A stretch of 64,000 bases of DNA, taken from the NCBI GenBank assembly GCA_020342235.1, contig CP073212.1, positions 1,240,001 through 1,304,000 on the forward strand. The letters are read 5' to 3'. Below, in pieces: positions 31,480-40,960 of the stretch. Position numbers and translations under genes: made by a program. The notes beneath the pieces are model-generated. The model saw only the letters and a list, made by a program, of their open reading frames with translations, made no database searches and was not told the DNA's origin. How positions within the stretch are numbered: the stretch's first letter is position 1; every line of letters begins with the position of its first letter. The DNA comes from Saccharomycopsis phalli (Eukaryota > Ascomycota > Saccharomycetes > Ascoideales > Saccharomycopsidaceae).

Positions 31480-31572
31480 TATTCAATAGCAAATTATTCA
31501 ATAGCAAATTATTCAATAGCAAATTATTCAATAGCAAATTATTCAATAGCAAATTATTCAATAGCAAATTAT
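31480..31572. repeat. 15-bp minisatellite downstream of MIH1
   Basis: Six near-perfect units of aatagcaaattattc. The array ends about 245 bp from the MIH1 stop codon. It is open in several frames on both strands only because its period is a multiple of three. Confidence 0.95.
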
Positions 31573-31815
31573 TCAACATCAAATTATCCAAGTTATCCAA
31601 TTAGCCAACTGCACTCCAAGTATATTCAGATTAGTCATGTTGTCAAGTTTATTCCACGCGTATCCAGATTTATCCAAGCGTATCCAACTTTATTACCCCA
31701 GTGTATTCTTCGCTCCGTTCTTTCTTCTCTCTCTTCATTCTTCTCTCATTCCTCTTCTCTCTCCCTCTACAAAATCATACAAACAAGTTCATTAACCTTA
31801 TCTAATCATTACTCG

Positions 31816-33096
31816 TTACCCCCTCTTGCGGATCGTAGGACTCTCAAAACAAAACTCAAGAGCAGGCATCGAGCCCTTATTCATGAGATTATACGCAATC
31901 TCCTCCTCACTCTCACTCTCACTACTCTCCGCATACTTTTGCTCATCAAAGTCATAGTCGTCGTCCGACTTCTTCTCATCCAACACATCGGCAAACGACT
32001 TCTCAAGAAGCGGCTCATGGAGACACTCGGAAAGTCTACGCTGGAGACTCGAGGGGAACGAAAACGTCGATGACGCCGACGAGTTGGTGGAATCCTCAAA
32101 ATTCCCCTCCATCGCCGCGTCAAATGACGTCAACACCGACGCCGGAATTAAGGTGTTGCCAAGGGTATTGTGTCTTTTAAGTTTGCGTGGCACAAACTGG
32201 CCCGAATTGGATGCGGCATACACGCAATTCGAGGAAGCAGATGAAAATGCATTGGGGTTGCTACCGGCTGTGGACGAAAACGCCAGCGGCTCGCTGCCCC
32301 GGCCAAAATGAAAACTCGACGCCTTGGTGAGAATCCGCTTCTTGCTCTCGCGGAACTTGGTCAACTCCCGCTCGCAAGTCACCTTGTGCTTGTCGTCGTT
32401 CATCTCCACGTAAAACTGCGGGAAACACCGCGACGCATGGAGATTGAAGAAGCTCTTGTACCCGCCTTCAAGCACAACAATGTTCGGGTAGTTGAGGTGC
32501 GGGTAATTCTCCTGGTTGAGGATCCGGTCGCACTTCCGGAGGTGGAGCGCCATAAACGGCCCACGGTACGACGAAAACTCGCAGTGGAACACCATCAACG
32601 TGCGCTGCTGCTGCTCAAACGTCTCGTCGTTGTGGTGCACAAACATCTCCTCCAACTGCAGCTGCGAGTTCACGTTCATGGCGTTGCTAATATGCCCGCC
32701 CTGATACTCGTACTCAAACCGGCAGTCAATGATCTGGATCCGGTCAAAGTACCTCTGGTGGTTCCCGTCAAGAAGCAGCACAAGATTCGGCACCGTAATC
32801 CGTGGAATCGTGTCGTCCTTGATGTAAAAAGTCTCCACCCCCAGCTCCTTGAGGTACGAGTCCTCAATCAATTCGGGCGCAGCACATGGCTTCTCGCTCA
32901 ACTCGCTCAGATTGTAGTACATGGATCGAAACCGTCGCACCTTGTTGCGAAGCGGACGACGCTGCAGCGGCGAGTTTTCATCGCACACAAAATGCTCTTC
33001 CAACAGACGCCCAATCAAGCTGCTCTTTGCTCGCTTGAGCGTGTACTTTTTGTGTAACGAGTTCGACCGCGTGTGCTTCGTCACAAGAGAGGACAT
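31816..33096 (-). CDS. MIH1: Cdc25-family phosphatase Mih1
   Basis: This 426-residue dual-specificity phosphatase should remove the inhibitory tyrosine phosphate from Cdk1 at mitotic entry. The rhodanese-like catalytic domain (about residues 115-260) has IIDCRFEYEYQGGHI and the active-site loop FHCEFSSYRGP, a C-x5-R motif with catalytic Cys and Arg intact. ALHLRKCDR and LEGGYKSFF follow. The N-terminus is basic and Ser-rich. The C-terminus is Ser/Glu-rich with likely phosphorylation clusters (SSESESEEE). The frame is open 21 codons upstream, but from GTG, so MSSLVTKH is the start. Animal Cdc25 loops read HCEFSSERGP; Tyr in place of Glu next to the Arg is a notable difference. Confidence 0.9.
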   Translation of the reverse strand: MSSLVTKHTRSNSLHKKYTLKRAKSSLIGRLLEEHFVCDENSPLQRRPLRNKVRRFRSMYYNLSELSEKPCAAPELIEDSYLKELGVETFYIKDDTIPRITVPNLVLLLDGNHQRYFDRIQIIDCRFEYEYQGGHISNAMNVNSQLQLEEMFVHHNDETFEQQQRTLMVFHCEFSSYRGPFMALHLRKCDRILNQENYPHLNYPNIVVLEGGYKSFFNLHASRCFPQFYVEMNDDKHKVTCERELTKFRESKKRILTKASSFHFGRGSEPLAFSSTAGSNPNAFSSASSNCVYAASNSGQFVPRKLKRHNTLGNTLIPASVLTSFDAAMEGNFEDSTNSSASSTFSFPSSLQRRLSECLHEPLLEKSFADVLDEKKSDDDYDFDEQKYAESSESESEEEIAYNLMNKGSMPALEFCFESPTIRKRG

Positions 33097-33448
33097 TGTG
33101 CTCTTGTGGTTGAGTTTCTTTGGTGACGTCTTGTATGGCCTTGTTTTGTTAGTATTCACCGCGGGCTTCCTCTCACCTTACTCACTTTTCAAAGCTCGGC
33201 TGCGACAATGGCGCCCCGAAATTGAACGTCGAGAAACTCTTGTCTTCAAACATCGCAAGCCCCCTAGAAAAGTATAAGGAACTGCCTCACCATATATACA
33301 AGCACGACTGAGACAAGATAGGAACAAACAGAAAAATAACCTTTGCTGCTGCAGTAGCGCGCGTACCTGTGCACCAGGTAAACACTAGCAATTCGCGCGA
33401 CAAAACTGCTACTATACATGTCCACACGCCAGTGCTAAGCATGCTTGT

Positions 33449-33486
33449 ATGTGTGTGTGTGTGTGTGTGTCTGTGTGTGTGTGTGT
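33449..33486. repeat. (GT)n microsatellite, interrupted
   Basis: About 19 GT units with one C interruption, followed by T-runs. It lies about 350 bp upstream of the MIH1 ATG. Confidence 0.95.
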
Positions 33487-33837
33487 TTTTTCCATGTTTT
33501 TTTTTTTTTTCAAGATAATCACTATGAGAGAGGAAAAAATATACAACGTCATTTTTCACATTATGCCTACGCATCATTTAGGAAATTATTCGTTCGGTGC
33601 CATCGCTTGCGGTTCACATGTGCACCACGTGCAGAGTCGTGCAGGGCTTGCTTAAGAATGAGACATATAAATAAGTCCTTAATTCTACTCTACATCCCAG
33701 TAAATCGTCCTCATAACACACTCAAACATACTGTAGCTAGCGTCCCTTAATGTCTATCATAGCACTATACTTGAAATTGCTTCTTACAGCCCTTAATTCC
33801 ATCCTTAACCTTGCTACTTGCTATTTGCTCATGCCTG

Positions 33838-33841
<4 letters not shown>

Positions 33842-33880
<39 letters not shown>
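33842..33880. repeat. (GT)n microsatellite, pure
   Basis: About 19 uninterrupted GT units followed by eight T. The same GT-then-T layout occurs 400 bp to the left, in the same intergenic region. Confidence 0.95.
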
Positions 33881-33883
<3 letters not shown>

Positions 33884-34247
33884 TTTTACTTGCCTTTTTC
33901 ACGTCCTCTTCAACTGCTTTTCCTTACTTGACCTTCACATTTGCGCTGTCCTCTGTGCATATATTTTTAAACTTCCATTTACAATCTGTTTATACATACT
34001 TATTGCTACAGTGCGCTCATCCTTGCACCATACTCTGCTACCCTGATCTGTTGTCAAATATCCCAATTTGCTAGTGCCACAAACCCAGGTTGCGAGCGCT
34101 GCGTTGTACACTATCGTAGCGCCTTTCCTCCACTACAAGGCAGCATCATTCCCTGGCTTTATGTTTCAGGTAATCCTCCATTGAATCGCCCCATGGTCAC
34201 CTGCATATGTGTGAATCCCAATGGTCCAGGTATTGTATCAGCATATA

Positions 34248-34278
34248 CACGTGATATGACTTTTAAGTCACGTGACAG
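34248..34278. promoter_or_regulatory. Paired CACGTG boxes
   Basis: Two CACGTGA-type sites about 22 bp apart, in the arrangement acacgtgatatgac-ttttaa-gtcacgtgac. The whole is a rough inverted repeat around ttttaa. CACGTG is bound by Cbf1-type bHLH factors in yeasts. It lies about 570 bp upstream of the gene at 34846 and 1.15 kb from MIH1, so the target is uncertain. Confidence 0.45.
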
Positions 34279-34639
34279 ATGACACTCTTCCCAGTGAGAC
34301 GGGGAAATAATGCAAGGGGAATGGTCTTCCCAAGGCTCAGGACTGTTACAATTGTACATTGTCACCGTGAGGTAGAGCTTCTTTTGTATCAAGAGATTGT
34401 TTGAAGTTGGTTTCATTCAAACTGGTTTCATCCACAGTCATCTTATATAATGCAGTTATCCCGGGATTTGGTGCTGTGCCCCAATTTCACTGGCAATTTT
34501 GTGTGACTCTATTGTTTGATTTATTGTCCTTGTCTCATAGATATTTGCAGCAACTCTGACTTGGACGTTTTATTTGGTTTATTGGTTGTTACTTGGTTTA
34601 TTGGTTGTTATTTGGTTTGTTGATTTTTATTGATTTGGT

Positions 34640-34712
34640 TTGTTGATCCGTTGATTGTTGATCCGTTGATTGTTGATCCGTTGATTATTGATCCGTTGAT
34701 TGCTGATTGTTA
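34640..34712. repeat. 14-bp satellite gatccgttgattgt
   Basis: Four to five units of gatccgttgattgtt, grading into tggtttgttgattt words on the left and attgctgattgtt on the right. Confidence 0.88.
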
Positions 34713-34845
34713 ATTGCTGATTGTTGCTGTTAATTTCTCGCCTCTTGCCGTTTCACGCCTCTTGCCATTTCTTGCCATTGCCTTTTGCTATTCATTACTG
34801 GCTCAATCTTCTTAATTCAACCTTTGTTCTTGTTCATTTTGATCC

Positions 34846-35277
34846 ATGTCAAAAAAAGTCGCCTTCAATCGCTTCACAGAGGTAAAGGAATTTACCGAAA
34901 ATCAGCCTCCAAGCCAGCTTCTGGTCTTTACAAATACGTCACAAATCAAATACCCCAAGCCCCAGCTCCTGGTCTCAAAATTTTTCTACATTGTCGTTCC
35001 CACTGCACCTTTTGTGGAAGATGTCTTCTTCACTGTTCCCAGCAACGAAAAAGTTTCCTCGCCCACATCGCCGATTCGCCAGCAGATCCATCGTGCGGCA
35101 TTGCATCGTGAAGTTTTTTCAGGGCCTGACGCTATTCCTCGGAGTTTTGGGCTCGAGTCAATCGGAAGACAGCAAAACGCACAACAGAAGGTGAAGCGTA
35201 TTGCTCTGTTTAGTGAGGCCGCTGCTAAACGAATAAAAACCGTGGGGCGGCATACGAATAATTTACGATGCGCATGA
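34846..35277 (+). CDS. Small basic protein of unknown function with SP sites
   Basis: This 143-residue protein is not recognised. The ATG context (gatccATGtca) is good. The N-terminus MSKKVAFNRF contains KVAF, which fits the RVxF docking motif for protein phosphatase 1. The middle has SSPTSPIRQ, two Ser-Pro sites typical of CDK or MAPK targets. The C-terminus is Lys/Arg-rich (KVKRIALFSEAAAKRIK) and could be a nuclear-localisation signal. No transmembrane span or signal peptide is seen. It is the only long frame between MIH1 and the next gene and is not antisense to anything. Composition is that of a coding frame, but reality rests on this alone. Confidence 0.55.
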   Translation: MSKKVAFNRFTEVKEFTENQPPSQLLVFTNTSQIKYPKPQLLVSKFFYIVVPTAPFVEDVFFTVPSNEKVSSPTSPIRQQIHRAALHREVFSGPDAIPRSFGLESIGRQQNAQQKVKRIALFSEAAAKRIKTVGRHTNNLRCA

Positions 35278-36621
35278 TGGACGATATAGATGTACTAATA
35301 ATTACGAAACTGCGATACTAATGCGACGTACGAGCGTACCAGGAGTAAATGCAATACTAGAGAAGTTCACCCAATTACTAAGTAACTTGATCATACTATT
35401 AAAGTCACTAGTGGTTCTTAAATTTTTTTTTTTTTTTTGCTCATGTATCTTGTCATTCCTCATTTAATCACCGCGGTTCTCTTTTCACTTTATAGCCAAA
35501 AACTTTGCACTAAGAATCACAGCGTATTCTCCAGTCTTGCAAAACTTTGTTAGCGTAATATTCAGTCTGTATGGTAGTCTACTAGTCTGCAACTCTACGG
35601 GCTTTAACAATAATATCATTTATCAATTTCTCGAGCCGTGTTTCCAGCTAATCCAATTGTCATCTTTACATGCCTAAGCTCTCTCAGCTCCCGATCAATC
35701 ACCTGATTTTCCTGTTTCTCGCTTGCCTATATATACATTTCATAAACATTCCTCTACATTTACTATTCTACATTCACATAATGCCTTACCCTTTCGGAAA
35801 TGGTATTTTACACTTTACCCTTTCGCAGTTGTGTTTTGCAATATACAAATTGATGCTCAAAAAATATATATCCCAGGTTTTACGCTCTACAATTCACCAC
35901 CTATAATAATTTACTGCCCACAACAACTTACAGCCTACAATACTTCACAGCCTACAATCCGTATTTGGCAATTTCCGTATTCCACTTCACATTCTCCACA
36001 CGCCAAACTAAAACTGCACCAGTCGACAACACAAAGCCTCTATCCACCATACTTTAACCTACAAGATGGCTCAGCCCATATTATACCACCTAGTGTAGGT
36101 CGATGCAAGGTACCTCCATTACAGATTCACCAGGAACACCTCTATATCACGGCGGTGGCAACACAGGGACCTAAAACGAGTCAGTTTTCAGTAAAAATAA
36201 GGTGATACAATGCAAGTCGCAAAGTGTTTACCAAAACCGAGTGTGAAACCGACCCTGGTACTCATTTTAAGACTGGCAGAAATTATCAAGGATTTGAGAC
36301 AGTGCTAATTCTAAGACAAGCCCATCGGCAGAATACACTGCATTGGGACAGCCGAAACACCAAGCCAAGCCTATAAGCGAAATTCAGGCGAAGTGTACAT
36401 TACTAAATCCGGGATTGAATAATGTGATTACCCGATTTCCTCTTTTTCAACGGTAGGCTAAGTGTCATGTGAGATTGCAAAACGTTAGGGAAAGCCTTGA
36501 TCCCAAACACTGGGTCACTGTCGGTTGTGTGCCCTGTGAAGTTCTCATTATCTGGTTACGTGCCCTGCTACATGGCGTCTTCATTTGCAGCCAAGGGGTC
36601 TTGCTCATCTCTCCATTTACC
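35278..36621. other. Intergenic region without a supported gene
   Basis: 1.3 kb with a T17 run near 35430 and C/T-rich stretches. A 160-codon frame at 35723-36205 is Thr/Pro/His-rich, low in complexity and overlapped by another frame, so it is not called. Confidence 0.55.
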
Positions 36622-37068
36622 ATGAAGTTGCTTAGTTTTTTTATACCCGTTGCCGCGTTTTGTTACTTGGTGCCTCCTGATTTGTACCAAGGGCTAATCA
36701 ATGACTTGCCGAATTATTTGAGCGAAGATGAGTTGCGCAATTTTATTGACGATACCTTTGACGTTGTGCCTGAGCACAAGAAATTGAGTGATTATAAATA
36801 TGATCCGGGGGAGCTTGGAAGCTTCAGCACGAATATTGGCGGTATTTTTATTGTTTATCCCGAGGGAAAGTCGGGTGATTTTGATGTTTTCTTTAACAAG
36901 CGGAGTAATGATGATAATGAGCAAGCTAGCGGGCAGAATGCGTTTGAGAATGAAGTGAAGTTGCAGGATGAATATAATCGGTTAAAGAATGACACTGGGT
37001 CGAATCTTCAGAAGCAGACGTTTAATTTGAAGAATGATCTTGATAAGGAGGATCTGAAGAAGAAATGA
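36622..37068 (+). CDS. Small secretory-pathway protein of unknown function
   Basis: This 148-residue protein starts with a signal-peptide-like stretch (MKLLSFFIPVAAFCYLVPP). An acidic, charged region follows (LPNYLSEDELRNFIDDTFDVVPEHKKLSDY), then a short hydrophobic patch (NIGGIFIVYPEG) and a very polar, Asn/Asp/Lys-rich tail ending in KEDLKKK. The lysine-rich end could act as an ER retrieval signal if the protein is membrane-bound, but only one hydrophobic segment is obvious. The frame is open 51 codons further upstream, but the internal ATG creates the signal peptide and is preferred. I do not recognise the family. Confidence 0.6.
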   Translation: MKLLSFFIPVAAFCYLVPPDLYQGLINDLPNYLSEDELRNFIDDTFDVVPEHKKLSDYKYDPGELGSFSTNIGGIFIVYPEGKSGDFDVFFNKRSNDDNEQASGQNAFENEVKLQDEYNRLKNDTGSNLQKQTFNLKNDLDKEDLKKK

Positions 37069-37257
37069 GGGTGGTGGTGCTGTTTGGTTGATTGGTTTGA
37101 GTATAATTCATAGTCTAGCCGTTGGATTTTCGTTCAATCTCCAATGATTGTCTTTTTATTCTTCCGATATTCTATTTATTTCCCAATACTCTATTATTTC
37201 TTGATGTTCTATTATTTCCTGATATTCTATTCCTTTCCTGTCCTGTATTGGGCAATC

Positions 37258-37275
37258 ATGTCACGTGATCACGAC
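37258..37275. promoter_or_regulatory. Palindromic TCACGTGA site upstream of the EEP gene
   Basis: A TCACGTGA core sits about 40 bp ahead of the ATG at 37305, within the short 236-bp intergenic gap. It is a Cbf1-type bHLH site by sequence only. Confidence 0.35.
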
Positions 37276-37304
37276 ATATGTAGACAAACATCCCAGGGGC
37301 AAAC

Positions 37305-38297
37305 ATGTTTTCTCATCTCTTGTCTTCTTTCCACAAAAACAATGTCAACGAACCAGAAATGAAGCCGCAGCTTAATCAGCACTCTCCATTGGATGTTCGC
37401 ATCTACACCCACAATATCCGCTACGACAACAATTCACTTTGGGAAAACGAGAGACCCTGGTCTGAGAGAAGAGGGTATATCGCCAATAGTATTTTGTTCC
37501 ACAGCAAAAACGTTAACGCAGTGGTGACGTTACAGGAGGTGCTCCACAATCAGATTAATGACTTGGTTAGATTGTTGGGCAAAGAGTGGAGTTTCTATGG
37601 TGTTGGGCGTGAAGACGGTGACACAAAAGGCGAGTACTCGCCGATTTTCTATAAGAATACCGAGTGGGAGTTGCTCGATTCCAAGACGTTCTGGCTCAGC
37701 GAGACCCCTGAAAAGCCTTCAAAGGGATGGGATGCTGTGTTGGAGCGAATTGTCACATGGGTGCATCTCAAACAAAAGCTGACTGGCACCAAGATCAATG
37801 TGTTTAGCACGCATTTTGATCATCAGGGTGTGATTGCTCGGCGTGAGTCTATCAAATTGATCATTTCCAAGACCAAGACTATCAATTCGAGCCCGTCTTT
37901 TTTTGGAGGCGACTTTAATACCGAGCCGTTGGAAGAGCCGTATCAGATTGCCAGCAAGCATTTGTTGGATGCCCGAAATGAGATCAGCGACTCGAGAAAG
38001 TACGGCCATTATGATGGGAACACTTATACGGGATTTGATGGTGAGATTGTGGAGCGTGCCAAAGTGCTTGATTACCTTTGGGTTGATAAGAAGGAGACCC
38101 AGGTGACGAAAAAGTACTGTTTGAGTGTGAATTCGTTTGCAGTGTTGCATTCGGAGTTTAATGGGGTTTATATGAGCGACCATCGGCCAGTTGTTGCTGA
38201 TTTTCAGGTGCTGCATGATAGATTGGAGTATGGTGAGAATTATGAGTTTGTGTTTAAGCCGAGGGAGGAGCCAACCAGTAAGGTGTTGACGTTTTGA
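37305..38297 (+). CDS. Endonuclease/exonuclease/phosphatase-fold hydrolase
   Basis: This 330-residue member of the metal-dependent EEP superfamily has the core signatures in order. IYTHNIRYDN carries the first-strand Asn, and VVTLQEVLHNQ the metal-binding Glu. GVGREDGDTKGEYSPIFY is typical of the secreted or cytosolic EEP hydrolases related to sphingomyelinase-like enzymes. THFDHQG, GGDFNTEP with the catalytic Asp/Asn, and SDHRPVVADF with the terminal Asp-His pair follow. All catalytic residues are present, so it should be active, but the substrate (nucleic acid, inositol phosphate or lipid) cannot be told. The first ATG is used; a second (MKPQLNQH, residue 19) lies closer to the domain and is also possible. 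Confidence 0.88.
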   Translation: MFSHLLSSFHKNNVNEPEMKPQLNQHSPLDVRIYTHNIRYDNNSLWENERPWSERRGYIANSILFHSKNVNAVVTLQEVLHNQINDLVRLLGKEWSFYGVGREDGDTKGEYSPIFYKNTEWELLDSKTFWLSETPEKPSKGWDAVLERIVTWVHLKQKLTGTKINVFSTHFDHQGVIARRESIKLIISKTKTINSSPSFFGGDFNTEPLEEPYQIASKHLLDARNEISDSRKYGHYDGNTYTGFDGEIVERAKVLDYLWVDKKETQVTKKYCLSVNSFAVLHSEFNGVYMSDHRPVVADFQVLHDRLEYGENYEFVFKPREEPTSKVLTF

Positions 38298-38539
38298 GGT
38301 GTGAATTATGAGGAAGTTACGAGGAATTGGTGTTTTGGTTCTTGGGTGTTTTGTTCGTGTGGTCATGTGATTTAGCTAAGCTCTGGGGATTTTGACATGT
38401 TTAAATATGAAATTGGGATAATGGAATTGTACTTGTAAGCTGTTTGGAGTGCTATTTTGATGTTTTTCTATCATTGGAATTGCAACTGTCTGGAAATTAC
38501 TGGAAATTCTTCTAAGTTTGGGTTGGCTTTATTTTTTTT

Positions 38540-38668
38540 TTTAAGCTTTCATATTTTTTTTTTTTTTTAAGTTTCTTTAAAGGTTTTATTTTTTAGAAAA
38601 AAAAAAAAAAAAAAAAAAAAATTTTTTTTGTTTCGCTCATCAGTCGCTGTTTTTTTTTTTTATTATTT
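38540..38668. repeat. Poly-A/poly-T cluster
   Basis: Five runs of A or T longer than eight within 130 bp, the longest 25 A abutting eight T. Such tracts exclude nucleosomes in yeast. This one lies downstream of the EEP gene. Confidence 0.9.
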
Positions 38669-38804
38669 TTTTGCCTACCTATATTTTTTACAAGGAATTT
38701 ATAAATTTTTTTTACCGAGCATCTAGCAGTCAGTCATCTACAACAGGCATTCACTGTGAGCATGTACCGAGCATAAGCATGTGCCGAGCATATACCAAGC
38801 ATCA

Positions 38805-38870
38805 ACAGATCACTTGTTACAGATCACTTGTTACAGATCACTTGTTTCAGATCACTTGTTACAGATCCGC
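38805..38870. repeat. 14-bp satellite cagatcacttgtta
   Basis: Four units of cagatcacttgtta in direct orientation with one substitution. Confidence 0.9.
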
Positions 38871-39852
38871 TATTTGCAAATCAGCAACGTACAGGTAATG
38901 TATTTGGCAATATCATTTTGTAATAATTTGTAATTGACTCGTATTTAATCAACGTGTAACACGCCCATACAACAAACTTAATTTTAGCCGTGTGTTGTTC
39001 AATTGCACTTCTGGAACACTATGCAGTGCGGCAGTTTCAATCTTCTACTGAACACAAAAGCGGCGATTTACTGCTTCAATGAGCCAAGCGTCCTAAATTG
39101 TCAACCCATCTGTGCTACACCAAGCTGCCTACATTTATCTTTAATATATACATGGCATGAATTTGTGCTGCCCAAATTTTGGTAATGAGTGTTGATGTCG
39201 AATCATGTAAGTCGCTTAAAGTTGTAGGAAATCTAAGCCAGAATCTTGAGGAATGATGCGCAAATAAAAGAAACGGTGGAAACGAAGCAATAATGGGCAA
39301 AAAGAGGTGGAAAAGAGAAACGTGGAAAACGAGAAAAAAAAACGAGGTAAAGACTGGCAAATGAGACGAGCAAATAAAAAGCGGCAAAAAAAAAAGAAAC
39401 AAGAAAAGTAATCTGTAGCTATGAAAATTATCTTGGCAAGTCATGGTAAAGAGTATTACGTTCCTAGCATTGTAAATTGTTTCTTTTAGATTCACTAGGG
39501 TATTGACTCTGGGATTGTCTGACCAGAAATTTGTACAAATGCAAACTACAATGGTAAAAAAAAAAAGCGCCCCAAATCACAAAAGCTACCACTAATACAA
39601 ATACCCTTGCCTAGTGAATTTACAAAAATACTAAAGAGCAAAGAGCAAAATAAAAGTAGAAAAAACAAGCAAGGGAAAACAAGCAAGGGAGGGAAAAAAA
39701 AAAGAAAAAAAAAAAAGAAAAAAACACAACCCCTCATGTCAAGTTGCAGGGCTTCCTCGAGGACCCATGCATTCTAATGCATCTCAGCGCACTGCATTTT
39801 GCTCTTCACTAGAAAACATTTTTCTACGTTTTCAACTGTTTAAGCGCCTTTC

Positions 39853-40674
39853 ATGGTCTTGGAGTACGGTTTTAGAGGACCTCCGGTCCAATATAATGTC
39901 AACACACTGAAGAACGATCGCCAGACGTTGGATCTGGTGATATTATACTACCAGCACGAAAACCAGCAGCTCAAGTCGTCGATTCTGTCATTGAATCAGT
40001 ACATTGACAGTTTGAAGCACCTGTTCCAGTCACAAGTCGATGCCCAGGCAAAAGAACTAGCGGAGATGAAGCAAAAGCTTCAAGGGATGGCGTATCCGTC
40101 GCCCAGCAGCATGTCTCCCAATATCCAGACGAAAAAATACCCGATCGCCGAGCCGAATTTCACCCCGGTGAATGAGACTAGTTTTACCCCGAATGGCCCT
40201 AGCGCGGCTCCAGCAAATGATCCAAATGGCGCGCTGGTGAACCACCCGGACTACACTCCGGTGAATGAGCGGAACTATATTCAGGTGAATCAGCCGCCGG
40301 GGTCGAGCGAGAAGAAACGCGCCAAGAAGATGGACGAGGACAAGTATCTGTGTCGGAAATGTCCCGAAAAGTTCCGCTTGAAGTCGCAGTTGAACAGCCA
40401 TGTTGCGATCCAACACAACGGAGTGAAGATGTTCCAGTGCAACTACTGTGACAAGGCCTGCTCAACAAAGCAGCTCATCACAAACCACATTAACGGGAAC
40501 CACTTGAACAAGAAGCCGTTTGAATGTGATCGGTGCGGCAAGACGTTTGTGCTGAAGCAAAATATGAATGCCCACCGGGACCGGGTTCACATCAAAAAGC
40601 GGCCGTTTAAGTGTCCTCGCTGTTCAAAGGAGTATTTCAGCAAGTATGATCATGCTAGGCACAGTTGTGAATGA
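39853..40674 (+). CDS. C2H2 zinc-finger protein, putative transcription factor
   Basis: This 273-residue protein has an N-terminal helical part (residues 20-75) with a likely coiled coil (QQLKSSILSLNQYIDSLKHLFQSQ). A low-complexity linker follows with repeated TPVNE-like words (FTPVNETS, YTPVNERN, IQVNQPP). Four C-terminal zinc fingers close the protein: CRKCPEKFRLKSQLNSHVAIQH, CNYCDKACSTKQLITNH, CDRCGKTFVLKQNMNAHRDRVH and CPRCSKEYFSKYDHARHSC. Fingers 1-3 are standard C2H2. The last ends in H-x-C at the very C-terminus, so its fourth ligand would be Cys or absent. A sequence-specific DNA-binding role is inferred. It does not match a named yeast regulator that I can identify. Confidence 0.85.
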   Translation: MVLEYGFRGPPVQYNVNTLKNDRQTLDLVILYYQHENQQLKSSILSLNQYIDSLKHLFQSQVDAQAKELAEMKQKLQGMAYPSPSSMSPNIQTKKYPIAEPNFTPVNETSFTPNGPSAAPANDPNGALVNHPDYTPVNERNYIQVNQPPGSSEKKRAKKMDEDKYLCRKCPEKFRLKSQLNSHVAIQHNGVKMFQCNYCDKACSTKQLITNHINGNHLNKKPFECDRCGKTFVLKQNMNAHRDRVHIKKRPFKCPRCSKEYFSKYDHARHSCE

Positions 40675-40729
40675 TGGTGTATAATATACCAAGGGTGAGT
40701 TGCAAATGTTAAAATGGTCTACAAAATGC

Positions 40730-40960
40730 TACAAAATGCAAAATACTATAAAATGCAAAATACTATAAAAGGCAAAATACTATAAAATGCAAAATACTAT
40801 AAAATGCAAAAATACTACAAAAGTTCTACAAAAGTTCTACAGTGGTCTAAAAAATGCTACAAATACTACAAATGTGCAATGGTCTACAAAGGTGCAAAGG
40901 TCTACAAAGGTGCAAAGGTCTACAAAGGTGCAAAGGTCTACAAAATCCTACCATTGTACC
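40730..40960. repeat. Paired 17-bp and 18-bp minisatellites
   Basis: Units of tactataaaatgcaaaa (17 bp, about 40735-40815) are followed by units of ggtctacaaaggtgcaaa (18 bp, about 40880-40945). The two unit types share the tactaca/taca-aaatgcaaa vocabulary, so one probably evolved from the other. Confidence 0.93.

Larger units (their letters stand above)
29212..31815. other. 2.6-kb asparaginase-MIH1 intergenic region
   Basis: No supported protein gene. It is packed with unrelated satellites: 18-bp atggtacatggaatagat (29395-29475), 10-bp tccaataata (29815-29910), 12-bp attgctattccc (30195-30280), a gagcgatcaagagaaatcaa array (31040-31140) and a 15-bp array (31480-31572). A locally GC-rich, non-coding island lies at about 30360-30760. 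Confidence 0.65.
33097..34845. other. Divergent intergenic region MIH1 / small-protein gene
   Basis: About 1.75 kb of promoter DNA for both divergent genes. It has two (GT)n tracts (33449-33486 and 33842-33880), a T-run, paired CACGTG boxes near 34250-34276, and a 14-bp gatccgttgattgt array (about 34640-34710). No convincing coding frame. Confidence 0.65.
38298..39852. other. Homopolymer-rich intergenic region
   Basis: It contains T-runs, a 25-A tract followed by eight T (38597-38629), and four cagatcacttgtta units (about 38805-38870). Purine-rich stretches at 39240-39400 and 39545-39730 produce spurious Phe/Leu-rich frames on the other strand. No gene supported. Confidence 0.65.

Noticed and set aside
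32308-33057. 249-codon plus-strand frame opposite MIH1
   Set aside because: Antisense shadow of the phosphatase; the residue pattern is Val/Leu/Lys-rich without motifs.
35723-36205. 160-codon plus-strand frame
   Set aside because: Low-complexity His/Thr/Pro-rich translation of pyrimidine-rich DNA, overlapped by a second frame.
39115-39737. Minus-strand Phe/Leu-rich frames as membrane proteins
   Set aside because: They are translations of purine-rich homopolymer DNA on the other strand.
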